Assembly: GCF_007845675.1 (NCBI RefSeq)
Contig: NZ_VOBR01000042.1
Location: 1 to 55,488, forward strand
DNA from: Lentzea tibetensis
GTDB taxonomy: Bacteria > Actinomycetota > Actinomycetes > Mycobacteriales > Pseudonocardiaceae
Reading direction: 5' to 3'
DNA length: 55,488 nucleotides
Numbering within the stretch: position 1 is the stretch's first letter; every line of letters starts with the position of its first letter. A model generated the notes under the pieces. That model did not search any database. It saw nothing but the letters and a program-made list of their open reading frames with translations, and had not been told where the DNA came from. The translations under genes were made by a program, and so were the position numbers. This document shows, piece after piece, positions 33,065 to 43,169 of the stretch.

Positions 33065-33099
33065 AAGGCCACCCCGGCAACGACGCCGAGGGTGGCCTT
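33065..33099 (+). terminator. Strong intrinsic terminator
   Basis: AAGGCCACCC and GGGTGGCCTT form a perfect 10-bp stem enclosing a second short stem (CGGC / GCCG). The downstream bases include a short GTTT. It follows the small charged protein gene. Confidence 0.8.
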
Positions 33100-33161
33100 C
33101 GCGTTTCCGCACACCTTTAAGGCCGGTGCAGGCCGATTTTCAGCGGACGTTCCTAGCTTCG

Positions 33162-33183
33162 TCTCCAGGAGAAATCCTGGAGA
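33162..33183 (+). promoter_or_regulatory. 5' mRNA hairpin with GAAA tetraloop
   Basis: TCTCCAGGA-GAAA-TCCTGGAGA is a perfect 9-bp stem closed by a GNRA loop. Its 3' arm ends inside the ribosome-binding site (GAGGGG, 33182-33187) of the following secreted protein. A TAGCTT -10 box at 33154-33159 would place the transcript start near the foot of the hairpin, so the mRNA would begin with this structure, perhaps protecting it from decay or tuning translation. Confidence 0.55.
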
Positions 33184-33191
33184 GGGGAACG

Positions 33192-33626
33192 ATGACAATG
33201 CTCAAGAAAGCGCTCGCGGTCGGACTGGCTGCCTTCGCGGCGACGGCGGTGACCGCCGCACCTGCGTCGGCAGACCCCGGCACCGCCGACTTCTTCAAGT
33301 GTCCTGTCGCGCCCGAGACCGTCCAGAGCCGCGCCGACTTCGCGGGCCTGGTGCTGGAGAGGTGCTGGTCGACCAAGCGCAACGCGTGGATGTACCGGGC
33401 CAACCAGAAGATCGTCTTCAACCGCGACCAGCTCCGGACGGGCTACGTCCCGTACCACACCAAGGGCTGGGTGGCGAACTCCTACCGAGAGGCTCCGGCG
33501 AACGTCGACCCGGAGACCGGCGAGATGCCGAACGAGTGGGTTCTGTCCGGGCAGCCGAGGGGGCAGGACCTGCAGGCCTGCCTCACCAGCGGGATCACCG
33601 GCGAGTTGTTCTGCACCTGGCCGTAG
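33192..33626 (+). CDS. Small secreted Cys-containing protein
   Basis: The 144-residue product has a Sec signal peptide (MTMLKKALAV to APASADP). The mature domain of about 115 residues has four cysteines (FKCPV, ERCWS, QACLT, LFCTW), probably two disulfides, and many aromatic and charged residues. No family is recognised. Start ATG 33192 is used; ATG 33198 two codons later is possible. Its stop is ten bases from the convergent AfsR-like gene's stop. Confidence 0.75.
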   Translation: MTMLKKALAVGLAAFAATAVTAAPASADPGTADFFKCPVAPETVQSRADFAGLVLERCWSTKRNAWMYRANQKIVFNRDQLRTGYVPYHTKGWVANSYREAPANVDPETGEMPNEWVLSGQPRGQDLQACLTSGITGELFCTWP

Positions 33627-33636
33627 TCCCCGTCCG

Positions 33637-36606
33637 TCATTGACGGTGGTGACGAGCCCTGGCCTCCACCAGCCGTTGTCCTGATCCGGCCGCCAGCTCC
33701 ACCGCGCGGTCCAGGCAGGCACGCGCCCGGTCGGCAGCACCGAGCGCGCGGTGGGTGAGACCCAGCTCGATCAGGGCGTCCGGCTCGGCGAGCCGGACGC
33801 CCGTGGTCTCGACGAGTTCCACGGCCCGGTCGGCGTGCCCCAAAGCGCCGTCCGGGTCGCCGGCGTCGCGCAGGACCGAGGCCATCCGGCACCTCAGCGG
33901 CAGCTCGCCGTGCGCGAAGCCGATGGTCTCGGCCCGTCGCAACGCCGAGGCGTAGTCGTCCAGGACGTCGGCTCCGGTGTGGCGGCGGACGTCGGCGACG
34001 ATCATCGTGCCCACGACCTCGTGGCGGGGATCGCCCGCGGTGCGACCGGCGGCGATGCCCGCCTCGGCGGCCGCGACAGCGCGGTCGTGCAGACCCGCTT
34101 CGCAGCACGACATCGCCAGCCAGATCTGAGCGAAGCCGAGCAGTTGGTGGTCACCCGTGGCCAGGTCGCACGCCTGTTGGTGGGCCGAGATCGAGTTCGT
34201 CAGGTCGCCTCGGGCCCAGGCCACCAGGCCCAACCCGTTCCACGCGTGCGCCGTCGCGAGCACCTCGGACGCGGCGGCCAATTCCAGTGCGCGGCGGTGG
34301 TGGGCTTCGGCGGTGTCGAGCCGGCCGGAGACGAACGCGGCGAAGCCCAGGTGGTTGAGGTGCAGCAGGGTCGCCGTGACGGAGCCGGTCCGCGAACCCA
34401 GCTCGATGGCCTCGGTGTGCAGGGCGATCGCGTTGTCGTGATGGCCTAGCCCCGCGTGTGCGCGGGCGAGGTTGTGCAGGCTCGTCAGCGTCGCCACGTG
34501 GTCGCCGGAGCCCTGGTGGTGGGACAGCGCGCGGCGGTGGTGGCCGATGGCCTCCCGGTAGTGGCCCAGCACGTAGTCGGTGAGGCCCGCGAGATCGTCG
34601 GAACCCTTGCCGGACAACGCCTCCCGCCACAGAGCGAGTCCTTCGGCGCGCAGATGCCCCCGCAGGACCTCGGCCACCTGCCGCTCGTAGCGGTGCCGTC
34701 CGAAGTGGTGGGCGCTCACGGCGCAGGCGACCAGATTGGCCAGTTCCGCGTTCAGCCACGCACGGGCGCCGGACGGCGAGCGGTGGTCACGTGGGCGAAC
34801 GGACGACGGACTCAGCGCCGGGCGCTGGTGGTCCGGGTAGAGCGCGCGCGTGGCGTTGTCGGCGGTGTGCAGGTAGAAGTCCAACGCGCGGTTCGCCGCG
34901 TCGGTCGTGTCCGCTTCGGCGCGGGCTGACGCGTGGCCGCGGATCAGGTCGTGCACCTGGTAGCGGTCGCTGCCGGACGGGGTGACGAGGTTCGCGGTCA
35001 CCAGGCGGTCCAACGCCTCCGAGGAGTCGGGGACCGCGGCGACCGCCACGTCGCGGGAGAAGTCCGCACCGGGAAGCACGCCCAGCAGCCGGTACAGCTC
35101 ACGGCCTGCCGGGGACAGGCGCTCGTAGGACAGGTCGAACGACGCGCTGACGGCTATCTCGCCGTCGCCGACGCGCAGGCGGGCCGCCGGTGCCGCGCGG
35201 AGCACGTCGCGGTAGTCGGACACGGCCAGGTGCGGGTTGGCGGCCAGGTTCGCGGCGGCGATGCGCAGGGCTAGCGGCAGCCCGCCGCACACCTCCGTCA
35301 GATCGCCGATCGCGTCCGGTTCGGCCGCGGCTCGGGCACCCAGCGCGGTGGTCAGCAGGTCACGTGCCTCCTGGCCGGTCAACGGGGCCAGCCGCACGTG
35401 GGACGCGCCGTCGGTGACCGCCAGCCCCGGCATGGCCTCCCTGCTGGTGACGAGCAGTGCGCTGCCCGCACCCGGCACGAAGGGGCGCACCTGCGCCGCG
35501 GATCCGGCGTTGTCCAGCACCACCAGCACGCGGCGGCCGGACAACAGACTGCGGTACAGCGCCACCTGCTCACCCTCGTCGGCAGGCACCTGGTGCGGGG
35601 CGAGGCCCAGTGCGCGCAGGAACCGTTCCAGCACCAGGCGAGCGGGCAGCGGGTCATCGGCGGAGAAGCCGCGCAGGTCCGCGTGCAGCTGACCGTCCGG
35701 GTAGTGCGAGCGCACGCGGTGGGCCACGTGCACGGCCAGCGCCGTCTTCCCCACACCGGGCGGGCCGGACAGCACGACCAGCGGAGCGCGGGCCACGGCG
35801 TCCACCAGCTCCGCGCGTTCCCGCCGGCGTCCGACGAACACGGGCAGCTCGGACGGCAGCTGGGCGGGTGCGACCGGCTGCTCGTCGGCCAGCACGGCCT
35901 GGTGCGCCGCCTGCACGCGCGGATGCGGTTCCACGCCCAGTTCAGCGCGCAGCACCGTGCGGACGCGGTGGTAGGCCGCCATCGCCTCGGCCCGGCGGCC
36001 GGTGTGGCGCAGTGCGGACAGCAGGTGCGCCCACGCCATCTCGCGCAACGGGTGCTCCGCCACCACCGCGGTCATGTCGGCCACGACCTCGTCCGGTTTG
36101 CCGAGCGCCAACGCGAGTTCGGCGCGGCGCTCGACGGCGTCGAGGCGTTGCTCGTCCAGCCGCGTGCCCTCGGTGCGGCGCAGCGCCTCGGAGTCGACGT
36201 CGGCCAGTACCGGGCCTCGCCACAGCGCCAGCGCGCCGGTCAGCACAGCGTGTTCCTGCTCGCGGTCGGTCGTGTCGCGGGCCCTGCTCAGCAGGTCGCG
36301 GAACTCGGTGACGTCGCACACCGCCGCGTCCGCGGGCACGAGGTACGCCCCGGCTCGGGTCCGGACCAGGTCCTCCCCGAGCGCGCGGCGCACGCGGAGC
36401 ACGTGCACCTGCAACGTCGACCGCGCGGCGCCCGGCGGGTCGTCACCCCACAGCACGTCGACGAGCGCGTCCATCGCGACCGGCCTGCCCTCGGCCAGCA
36501 GCAGCGCGGCGAGCACCGTCCGCGGCCGTGCGGGCAGGGGAACGACCACTTCCCCTCGACGTGCCCGGAAAACGCCCAGCAGTCCGAACTCGAGCCCAGT
36601 TCTCAC
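33637..36606 (-). CDS. AfsR/SARP-type transcriptional regulator
   Basis: The 989-residue multi-domain activator has four parts. An OmpR-like winged-helix DNA-binding domain spans about 1-90, with LPARPRTVLAALLLAEG and STLQVHVLRVRRALG. A bacterial transcriptional activator domain spans about 95-245. An NB-ARC/STAND NTPase follows, with Walker A LSGPPGVGKTALAVHVA and RVLVVLDNAGS. A TPR-like C-terminal half (about 640-985) completes it. SARPs activate secondary-metabolite genes by binding direct repeats; AfsR is the pleiotropic version. No biosynthetic cluster lies in the window, so the target is unknown. I chose GTG 36606 because AGGGGG is correctly spaced; the frame extends to 36627. That ribosome-binding site lies inside a long hairpin. 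Confidence 0.9.
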   Translation of the reverse strand: MRTGLEFGLLGVFRARRGEVVVPLPARPRTVLAALLLAEGRPVAMDALVDVLWGDDPPGAARSTLQVHVLRVRRALGEDLVRTRAGAYLVPADAAVCDVTEFRDLLSRARDTTDREQEHAVLTGALALWRGPVLADVDSEALRRTEGTRLDEQRLDAVERRAELALALGKPDEVVADMTAVVAEHPLREMAWAHLLSALRHTGRRAEAMAAYHRVRTVLRAELGVEPHPRVQAAHQAVLADEQPVAPAQLPSELPVFVGRRRERAELVDAVARAPLVVLSGPPGVGKTALAVHVAHRVRSHYPDGQLHADLRGFSADDPLPARLVLERFLRALGLAPHQVPADEGEQVALYRSLLSGRRVLVVLDNAGSAAQVRPFVPGAGSALLVTSREAMPGLAVTDGASHVRLAPLTGQEARDLLTTALGARAAAEPDAIGDLTEVCGGLPLALRIAAANLAANPHLAVSDYRDVLRAAPAARLRVGDGEIAVSASFDLSYERLSPAGRELYRLLGVLPGADFSRDVAVAAVPDSSEALDRLVTANLVTPSGSDRYQVHDLIRGHASARAEADTTDAANRALDFYLHTADNATRALYPDHQRPALSPSSVRPRDHRSPSGARAWLNAELANLVACAVSAHHFGRHRYERQVAEVLRGHLRAEGLALWREALSGKGSDDLAGLTDYVLGHYREAIGHHRRALSHHQGSGDHVATLTSLHNLARAHAGLGHHDNAIALHTEAIELGSRTGSVTATLLHLNHLGFAAFVSGRLDTAEAHHRRALELAAASEVLATAHAWNGLGLVAWARGDLTNSISAHQQACDLATGDHQLLGFAQIWLAMSCCEAGLHDRAVAAAEAGIAAGRTAGDPRHEVVGTMIVADVRRHTGADVLDDYASALRRAETIGFAHGELPLRCRMASVLRDAGDPDGALGHADRAVELVETTGVRLAEPDALIELGLTHRALGAADRARACLDRAVELAAGSGQRLVEARARHHRQ

Positions 36607-36612
36607 GCGAAA

Positions 36613-36646
36613 CCCCCTGTGCGCCAACGTATTGGCACACAGGGGG
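36613..36646 (-). terminator. Long hairpin between lepA and the AfsR-like gene
   Basis: Arms CCCCCTGTGCGCCAA and TTGGCACACAGGGGG (15 bases, one mismatch) close a four-base loop. On the minus strand the hairpin follows the lepA stop by 17 bases and is followed by TTT, so it can end lepA transcription. Its 3' arm contains the AGGGGG ribosome-binding site of the AfsR-like gene, so it may also hide that site in any read-through mRNA, or serve as an operator. Confidence 0.65.
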
Positions 36647-36663
36647 CCGGGGCGATCGTTTTC

Positions 36664-38499
<1,836 letters not shown>

Positions 38500-38572
38500 G
38501 GTGGTCCTCTGCAGCAATTTCGGACGGGTGTCACGCTAATGGTCCCATGGCGGCCCGAGTGGCCTGCACCAC

Positions 38573-38578
38573 TAGGGT
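38573..38578 (+). promoter_or_regulatory. -10 box of a probable leaderless promoter
   Basis: TAGGGT matches the TAGRRT -10 consensus and ends six bases before the GTG start of the PemK-like gene. There is no Shine-Dalgarno sequence. A -35 box is not evident. Confidence 0.45.
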
Positions 38579-38584
38579 GCGTTC

Positions 38585-39013
38585 GTGCTGCAGAACGGTG
38601 AAGACCCCCGCCCGGTGAAGGGCGCGGTGCGCGAGGTTTACGACGCGGCCGGTGCCGCGAAACTCGACTACTCCCCCGCCGTGGACGGCGACGCCGACCC
38701 CGGCGAGGTCGTCTGGGCGTGGGTGCCCTTCGAGGAGGACGCGAACCGCGGCAAGGACCGCCCGCTGCTGGTCGTCGGCCACGCGGGCGGCGGCGAACTG
38801 CTCGCGCTGATGCTGTCGTCGAAGGAGCCGCGCGAGGACTACCTCGAGCTCGGCGCCGGAGCGTGGGACCGCGACGGCAGGCCCTCCTACCTGCGGCTCG
38901 ACCGCGTCTTCGCGCTCGACGAGGACGACATCCGGCGCGAGGGCGCGGTGCTCGGCCCCGCCGCGTTCGGCGAGGTCGTCGACGTGCTGCGGGAGCGCCA
39001 CGGCTGGCGCTGA
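38585..39013 (+). CDS. PemK/MazF-like protein divergent from lepA
   Basis: A 142-residue protein with EVVWAWVPFEEDANRGKDRPLLVVGH, the beta-barrel core of PemK/MazF-type ribonucleases where the R-P strand follows a charged loop. A gene of this type opposite lepA is common in actinobacteria (Rv2405 beside Rv2404c in Mycobacterium tuberculosis, from memory). No antitoxin gene is adjacent, so it may not be a toxin. It starts at GTG 38585 and probably has no leader. It converges on the transglutaminase gene with one base between stops. Confidence 0.75.
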   Translation: MLQNGEDPRPVKGAVREVYDAAGAAKLDYSPAVDGDADPGEVVWAWVPFEEDANRGKDRPLLVVGHAGGGELLALMLSSKEPREDYLELGAGAWDRDGRPSYLRLDRVFALDEDDIRREGAVLGPAAFGEVVDVLRERHGWR

Positions 39014-39014
39014 G

Positions 39015-39857
39015 TCAGGCCAGCCGCGTGATGTCCACCGTCACTTCCAACGCCGACGCGGCGCCGCCCGAGTAGATGCCTTTCAGCGGCGCCACGTCGG
39101 CGTAGTCACGCCCCAGCGCCACCCACACGTGCCGGGGCCCGACCGGCATGGCGTTGGTGGGGTCGTACCCCCACCACCCGCCGGTCCACGCCTCGATCCA
39201 CGCGTGCGACTCGCCGCGCACGGTCTCCCGCAGCGCGCCGTCCTTCTTGGTGTGCAGGTACCCGGACACGTACCGCGCCGGGATGCCCATCGCGCGCAGC
39301 AACACCAGGGTCAGGTGCGCGAAGTCCTGGCAGACGCCCTTGCGCTCCTGCCACGCGTCGACCGCCGAGCTGTGCACGCCGGTGCTGCCCGGCTGGTACT
39401 TCAGCTGCTCCCACACCCACTGCGAGGCGTCCAGCACCGCGTCGGCCGGCGTCTTGCCGCGCTTGAGCTCCCGCGCGACGGCGATCAGCTCGCGGTTGCG
39501 CGGCGTGTAGCGGGTCGGTTCCAGGAACTCCGTGTACCGGTCGACCAGGGCGTCCGCGCGGACGTCCGCCCACGAGCCGGTCCGCACCGGCTCGATCTCG
39601 GCGCTGGTCTCGACCACGGACGACGCGACGACCTTCAGCTCCCGGTGCGGCGCGTGCAGGTCGAACGACGTGACCTCGGTGCCCCAGTAGTCGGTGTACC
39701 GGTACGCCCTGGTCGCCGGGTTGGTCTCGACCCGGCTCACCACGACGTTCTGCCGCCGGTCACCGCGCGGCGTGAGCCTCGCCTCGTTGTACGACTGCAC
39801 GACGGCTGTCTCGTACACGTACCCGGTCGTGTGCACCACGCGGACGCGCCACGTCAT
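39015..39857 (-). CDS. Transglutaminase-like cysteine protease family protein
   Basis: The 280-residue protein has the N-terminal beta domain of this subgroup (TWRVRVVHTTGYVYE) and a transglutaminase core. The catalytic triad is in GVCQDFAH (Cys), ESHAWIEAW (His) and YDPTNA (Asp). It is the third member of a widespread set with alpha-E and an ATP-grasp ligase. Such sets may cut or transfer peptide/amide bonds made by the ligase, but the substrate is unknown. ATG 39857 starts one base after the alpha-E stop; the longer frame overlaps alpha-E. Confidence 0.88.
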   Translation of the reverse strand: MTWRVRVVHTTGYVYETAVVQSYNEARLTPRGDRRQNVVVSRVETNPATRAYRYTDYWGTEVTSFDLHAPHRELKVVASSVVETSAEIEPVRTGSWADVRADALVDRYTEFLEPTRYTPRNRELIAVARELKRGKTPADAVLDASQWVWEQLKYQPGSTGVHSSAVDAWQERKGVCQDFAHLTLVLLRAMGIPARYVSGYLHTKKDGALRETVRGESHAWIEAWTGGWWGYDPTNAMPVGPRHVWVALGRDYADVAPLKGIYSGGAASALEVTVDITRLA

Positions 39858-39858
39858 C

Positions 39859-40803
39859 TCAGACCACCTCAGCGTTCGTCCAGGCGACCCACGGCGCCGA
39901 GTGGAAGTACTGCTTGGACACCGCGTCACCGACGTCGCGCACGGTCTTCTGCAGCGCGCCGAGCCGTTTCGGCAGGTCCTCGAGCAGGTCGTGCGGCTTC
40001 AGGAACTCCAGGTCCGACCGGGCGCGGCCGAGCAGGCGCAACGCCTCCGCCCGCGCGCCGACGCGCACCGACGGCTGGTGGTCGAGCTGTTCGAGGCACG
40101 CCTCCGCCTGCCGCAGCGCGTGGAACACCGACCGCGGGAACAGCCGGTCCAGCAACAGGAACTGCACCACCCGCCCGGCGTCCAGAGCGCCCCGGTAGGT
40201 GCGCAGGTACGTGTCGTGCGCGCCGGCGGACCGGAGCACCGTGACCCAGCCGGGCGACGACGCCTTGTCGCCGACGCGCGCGAGCAGCAGCCGCACGATC
40301 ATGTCGACGCGTTCGACGGACCGGCCGAGCACGAGGAACCGCCAGCCGTCGTCGCGCGACATGGTCGAGTCCGCGAGGCCCGCGAACATCGCGGCGCGTT
40401 CCTCGACGAACGAGAAGAACGCGTGCGGGCCCATCGTGCGGGCGTAGCGCTGCCGTTCCGCGACGGCGTTCCACATCGCGTTGAGGCACTCCCACATCTC
40501 GCTCGAGACGACCTCGCGCGCGCCACGGGTGTTCTCGCGCGCGCTGTTGACCGACGCGACGATCGACGCCGGGTTGTCCTTCTCGTACGCGACGAGCTCG
40601 GTCAGCGACCACACGTCGAACTGCGCGTCCTTCGGCGGTGTGATGCCGAGAACGTTGAGCAGCTGGCGGGAGGCGCGGTCCGGGTCGACCGTGGCGTCCT
40701 CGAGCAGCTGGTGCACCGAGACGTCCAGGATCCGGGCCGTGTCGTCAGCGCGTTCGACGTACCGGCCGATCCAGTACAGGGACTCCGCGTTCCGTGCGAG
40801 CAT
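39859..40803 (-). CDS. Alpha-E domain protein (DUF403)
   Basis: The 314-residue helical protein starts MLARNAESLYWIGRYVERADDTARI, which is diagnostic of the alpha-E (DUF403) family. It always travels with a circularly permuted ATP-grasp protein and a transglutaminase, as here, and its molecular role is not known. ATG 40803 is used; the GTG just before it has a poorer spacing to the GAGGGGG site. It starts nine bases after the ATP-grasp stop. Confidence 0.9.
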   Translation of the reverse strand: MLARNAESLYWIGRYVERADDTARILDVSVHQLLEDATVDPDRASRQLLNVLGITPPKDAQFDVWSLTELVAYEKDNPASIVASVNSARENTRGAREVVSSEMWECLNAMWNAVAERQRYARTMGPHAFFSFVEERAAMFAGLADSTMSRDDGWRFLVLGRSVERVDMIVRLLLARVGDKASSPGWVTVLRSAGAHDTYLRTYRGALDAGRVVQFLLLDRLFPRSVFHALRQAEACLEQLDHQPSVRVGARAEALRLLGRARSDLEFLKPHDLLEDLPKRLGALQKTVRDVGDAVSKQYFHSAPWVAWTNAEVV

Positions 40804-40812
40804 CACGCCCCC

Positions 40813-42459
40813 TCACTGCTGCTGTTGTTGCTGTTGCTGGGACGAGGTCAGTTCCGGGCCCTGCTCGGCGGCGAGCGCGTCCATCGCGGACGGCGCCGCC
40901 GGTCCGGCCAGGCCGGGTTCGGCGAGCTCGCGCTCCACTGTGGACGACTTGGGTGCGAGCACCCAGGTGTCCTTGGAACCGCCGCCCTGCGACGAGTTCA
41001 CGATGAGGCTCCCCTCCGGCAGCGCGACGCGGGTGAGGCCGCCGGGCAGCACGAAGATGAAGTTCCCGTCGTTCACCGCGAACGGCCGGAGGTCGACGTG
41101 CCGCGGCACCAGCTTGTCGCCGACCTTCGTCGGCACCGTCGACAGCTGCACCACCGGCTGCGCGATCCAGCCGCGCGGGTTGTTCCTGATCCGCTTGCGC
41201 AGCGAGTTGAGCTCCTTGGGTGTGGCGTCCGGGCCGAACACGATGCCGTAGCCACCAGAGCCCTCGACCGGCTTGACGACCAGCTGGTCGAGCTCGTCGA
41301 ACACGTGCGCGCGCTCGTCCGGCAGCCAGCAGCGGAACGTGTCCACGTTGGGCAGCAACGGTTTCTCGTCCAGGTAGTACTGGAGGATCTCCGGCATGTA
41401 GGTGTAGACGAGCTTGTCGTCCGCGACACCGTTGCCGACCGCGTTGGCGATGACGACGTTGCCCGCGCGCGCGGCGTTGATCAGGCCCGCGATGCCGAGC
41501 ACCGAGTCCGGCCGCAGGTGCACCGGGTCCAGGAAGTCGTCGTCGATGCGCCGGTAGATGACGTCCACCTGGCGCTCGCCCTCGGTGGTGCGCAGGTAGA
41601 CGAGGTTGTCGCGGCAGAAGAGGTCGCGGCCCTCGACCAGCTCGACGCCCATCTGGCGGGCGAGCAGCGAGTGCTCGAAGTACGCGGAGTTCGCGAGACC
41701 GGGCGTGAGCACCACGACGTTCGGGTCGGCCGCGTTGGCCGCGGCGGCGTTGCGCAACGCCCTGAGCAGGTGCACCGCGTAGTCACCGACCGCGCGCACC
41801 CGGTGCCGGGCGAAGAGGTCCGGGAACACGCGCGCCATCGTGCGGCGGTTCTCCATCACGTAGGACACCCCGGACGGGCAGCGCAGGTTGTCCTCCAGCA
41901 CCCGGAACGTGCCCTGCTCGTCGCGCACCAGGTCGACGCCCGAGACGTGGATGCGCACGCCGTTCGGCGGGTTGATGCCCGCGGCCTCGCGGTGGAAGTG
42001 CTCGCAGGACGTGATGAGGCGGCGCGGCAGCACGCCGTCGCGGATGATCTGCGCGTCGCCGTAGATGTCCGCGAGGAACATCTCCATCGCACGCACCCGC
42101 TGCACGATCCCGCGTTCCAGCCTCGTCCACTCCGACGCGGTGAGCACGCGCGGGATGAGGTCGAGCGGGAAGGGCCGTTCCTGTCCGGACAGCGAGAACG
42201 TGATGCCCTGGTCCACGAACGCCCGGCCGAGCGCCTCCGCCCGCGCGGTCAGGTCGGACACCTGCGACGGGGCGATGGACTCGTACAGAGCTTTGTAAGC
42301 CGAACGCACGCCGGACTCGGCGGTGAACATCTCGTCGTACGCGCCCGCGTGCGGGCGCTCCGGATCGAGATACCCGTTGAACAGCTCACCGAGGCGGGGC
42401 GCAGTCACCGTGCGGCTCCTGCGCAGTCCTGACGTGCGTCGGCGTTCCATGGTCGACAT
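40813..42459 (-). CDS. Circularly permuted type 2 ATP-grasp protein
   Basis: The protein, about 548 residues long, has the permuted ATP-grasp layout (DUF404/DUF407): VLEDNLRCPSGVSYVMENR, VVLTPGLANSAYFEHSLLARQ, DDDFLDPVHLR and VVKPVEGSGGYGIVFGP. It probably forms an amide bond using ATP, with a peptide or amino acid as acceptor. In proteobacteria an Anbu-type proteasome homologue joins such sets; none is present here. The C-terminus ends in eight Gln (40816-40839), an odd low-complexity tail. The start could be ATG 42459, ATG 42450 or GTG 42465; none has an ideal ribosome-binding site. Confidence 0.88.
   Translation of the reverse strand: MSTMERRRTSGLRRSRTVTAPRLGELFNGYLDPERPHAGAYDEMFTAESGVRSAYKALYESIAPSQVSDLTARAEALGRAFVDQGITFSLSGQERPFPLDLIPRVLTASEWTRLERGIVQRVRAMEMFLADIYGDAQIIRDGVLPRRLITSCEHFHREAAGINPPNGVRIHVSGVDLVRDEQGTFRVLEDNLRCPSGVSYVMENRRTMARVFPDLFARHRVRAVGDYAVHLLRALRNAAAANAADPNVVVLTPGLANSAYFEHSLLARQMGVELVEGRDLFCRDNLVYLRTTEGERQVDVIYRRIDDDFLDPVHLRPDSVLGIAGLINAARAGNVVIANAVGNGVADDKLVYTYMPEILQYYLDEKPLLPNVDTFRCWLPDERAHVFDELDQLVVKPVEGSGGYGIVFGPDATPKELNSLRKRIRNNPRGWIAQPVVQLSTVPTKVGDKLVPRHVDLRPFAVNDGNFIFVLPGGLTRVALPEGSLIVNSSQGGGSKDTWVLAPKSSTVERELAEPGLAGPAAPSAMDALAAEQGPELTSSQQQQQQQQ
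40816..40839. repeat. Trinucleotide (CAG/CAA) run encoding eight Gln
   Basis: Eight consecutive Gln codons, on the plus strand CTG and TTG units, close the ATP-grasp gene just before its stop. Triplet runs are prone to slippage; the mix of CAG and CAA moderates this. Confidence 0.85.
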
Positions 42460-42572
42460 CTTCACCCCGGTAACGGGTGTAGCGCACTACCCCGACCGGA
42501 CAGAAACTTCCCCGAAACAAGGTCAGGGCCATCCCGGATGCGGTCATGGCTGGTCAGTGGTGCCCTGGAGAC

Positions 42573-43169
42573 ATGACGAATGCGCTGATGAAGGTGTTGG
42601 ACCAGACTTTCGCCCACCCGTCCGGCAAGCTCGGCGAGTTCGGCGGAAAACTCATGGCGAAGATGAACGCGCCCATCGAGGAGCAGGTCGTCGCACTCGC
42701 GCAGCCAGCGGCGAACGAGACGGTGCTGGTGATCGGCCCCGGACCGGGTGTCGGTCTCTTCGCCGCAGGTAGCAGGGCCGCGCACGCGATCGGCGTCGAC
42801 CCGTCCGAGACCATGCTGACCGAGGCGCGGCAGCGGTGCGCGGCGCTCATCGCCGACGGCCGCGTCGAGCTGCGGCACGGCACCGCCAACGCCACCGGCC
42901 AGCCCGACCAGTCGGTCGACCTGGTCATCTCGGTCAACAACGTGCACTTCTGGGAGGACCGCGCGGCCGCGTTCGCCGAGCTCGCGCGGGTGCTGCGCCC
43001 CGGCGGCAGGCTCGTCGTGTCGATCACCAGGTGGATGCTGCCGGTGACCGACCACGAGCTGGTGGGCGAGGCCGAGTCGGCCGGGTTCAGCGACGTGCGG
43101 GCGTCGTTGCAGCGCTACTCCGGCCTGACCGCGACCGCGCTGCAGCTAACGGCGCGAGTCGACGCGTAG
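42573..43169 (+). CDS. Class I SAM-dependent methyltransferase
   Basis: The 198-residue enzyme has the SAM-binding loop ETVLVIGPGPGVGL, the acidic GVDPSETML strand end, and DLVISVNNVHFWED before a VLRPGGRLVVS strand, as in small-molecule methyltransferases. The substrate is unknown. ATG 42573 has GGAG close upstream. The gene's last 24 bases overlap the convergent VOC gene. Confidence 0.85.
   Translation: MTNALMKVLDQTFAHPSGKLGEFGGKLMAKMNAPIEEQVVALAQPAANETVLVIGPGPGVGLFAAGSRAAHAIGVDPSETMLTEARQRCAALIADGRVELRHGTANATGQPDQSVDLVISVNNVHFWEDRAAAFAELARVLRPGGRLVVSITRWMLPVTDHELVGEAESAGFSDVRASLQRYSGLTATALQLTARVDA

Noticed and set aside
33637-36606. Cluster-situated regulator of a natural-product gene cluster
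   Set aside because: The SARP domains are real, but no polyketide, NRPS or tailoring cluster is in the window.
38585-39013. Type II toxin-antitoxin system
   Set aside because: No antitoxin gene is present on either side; only a toxin-like fold is supported.
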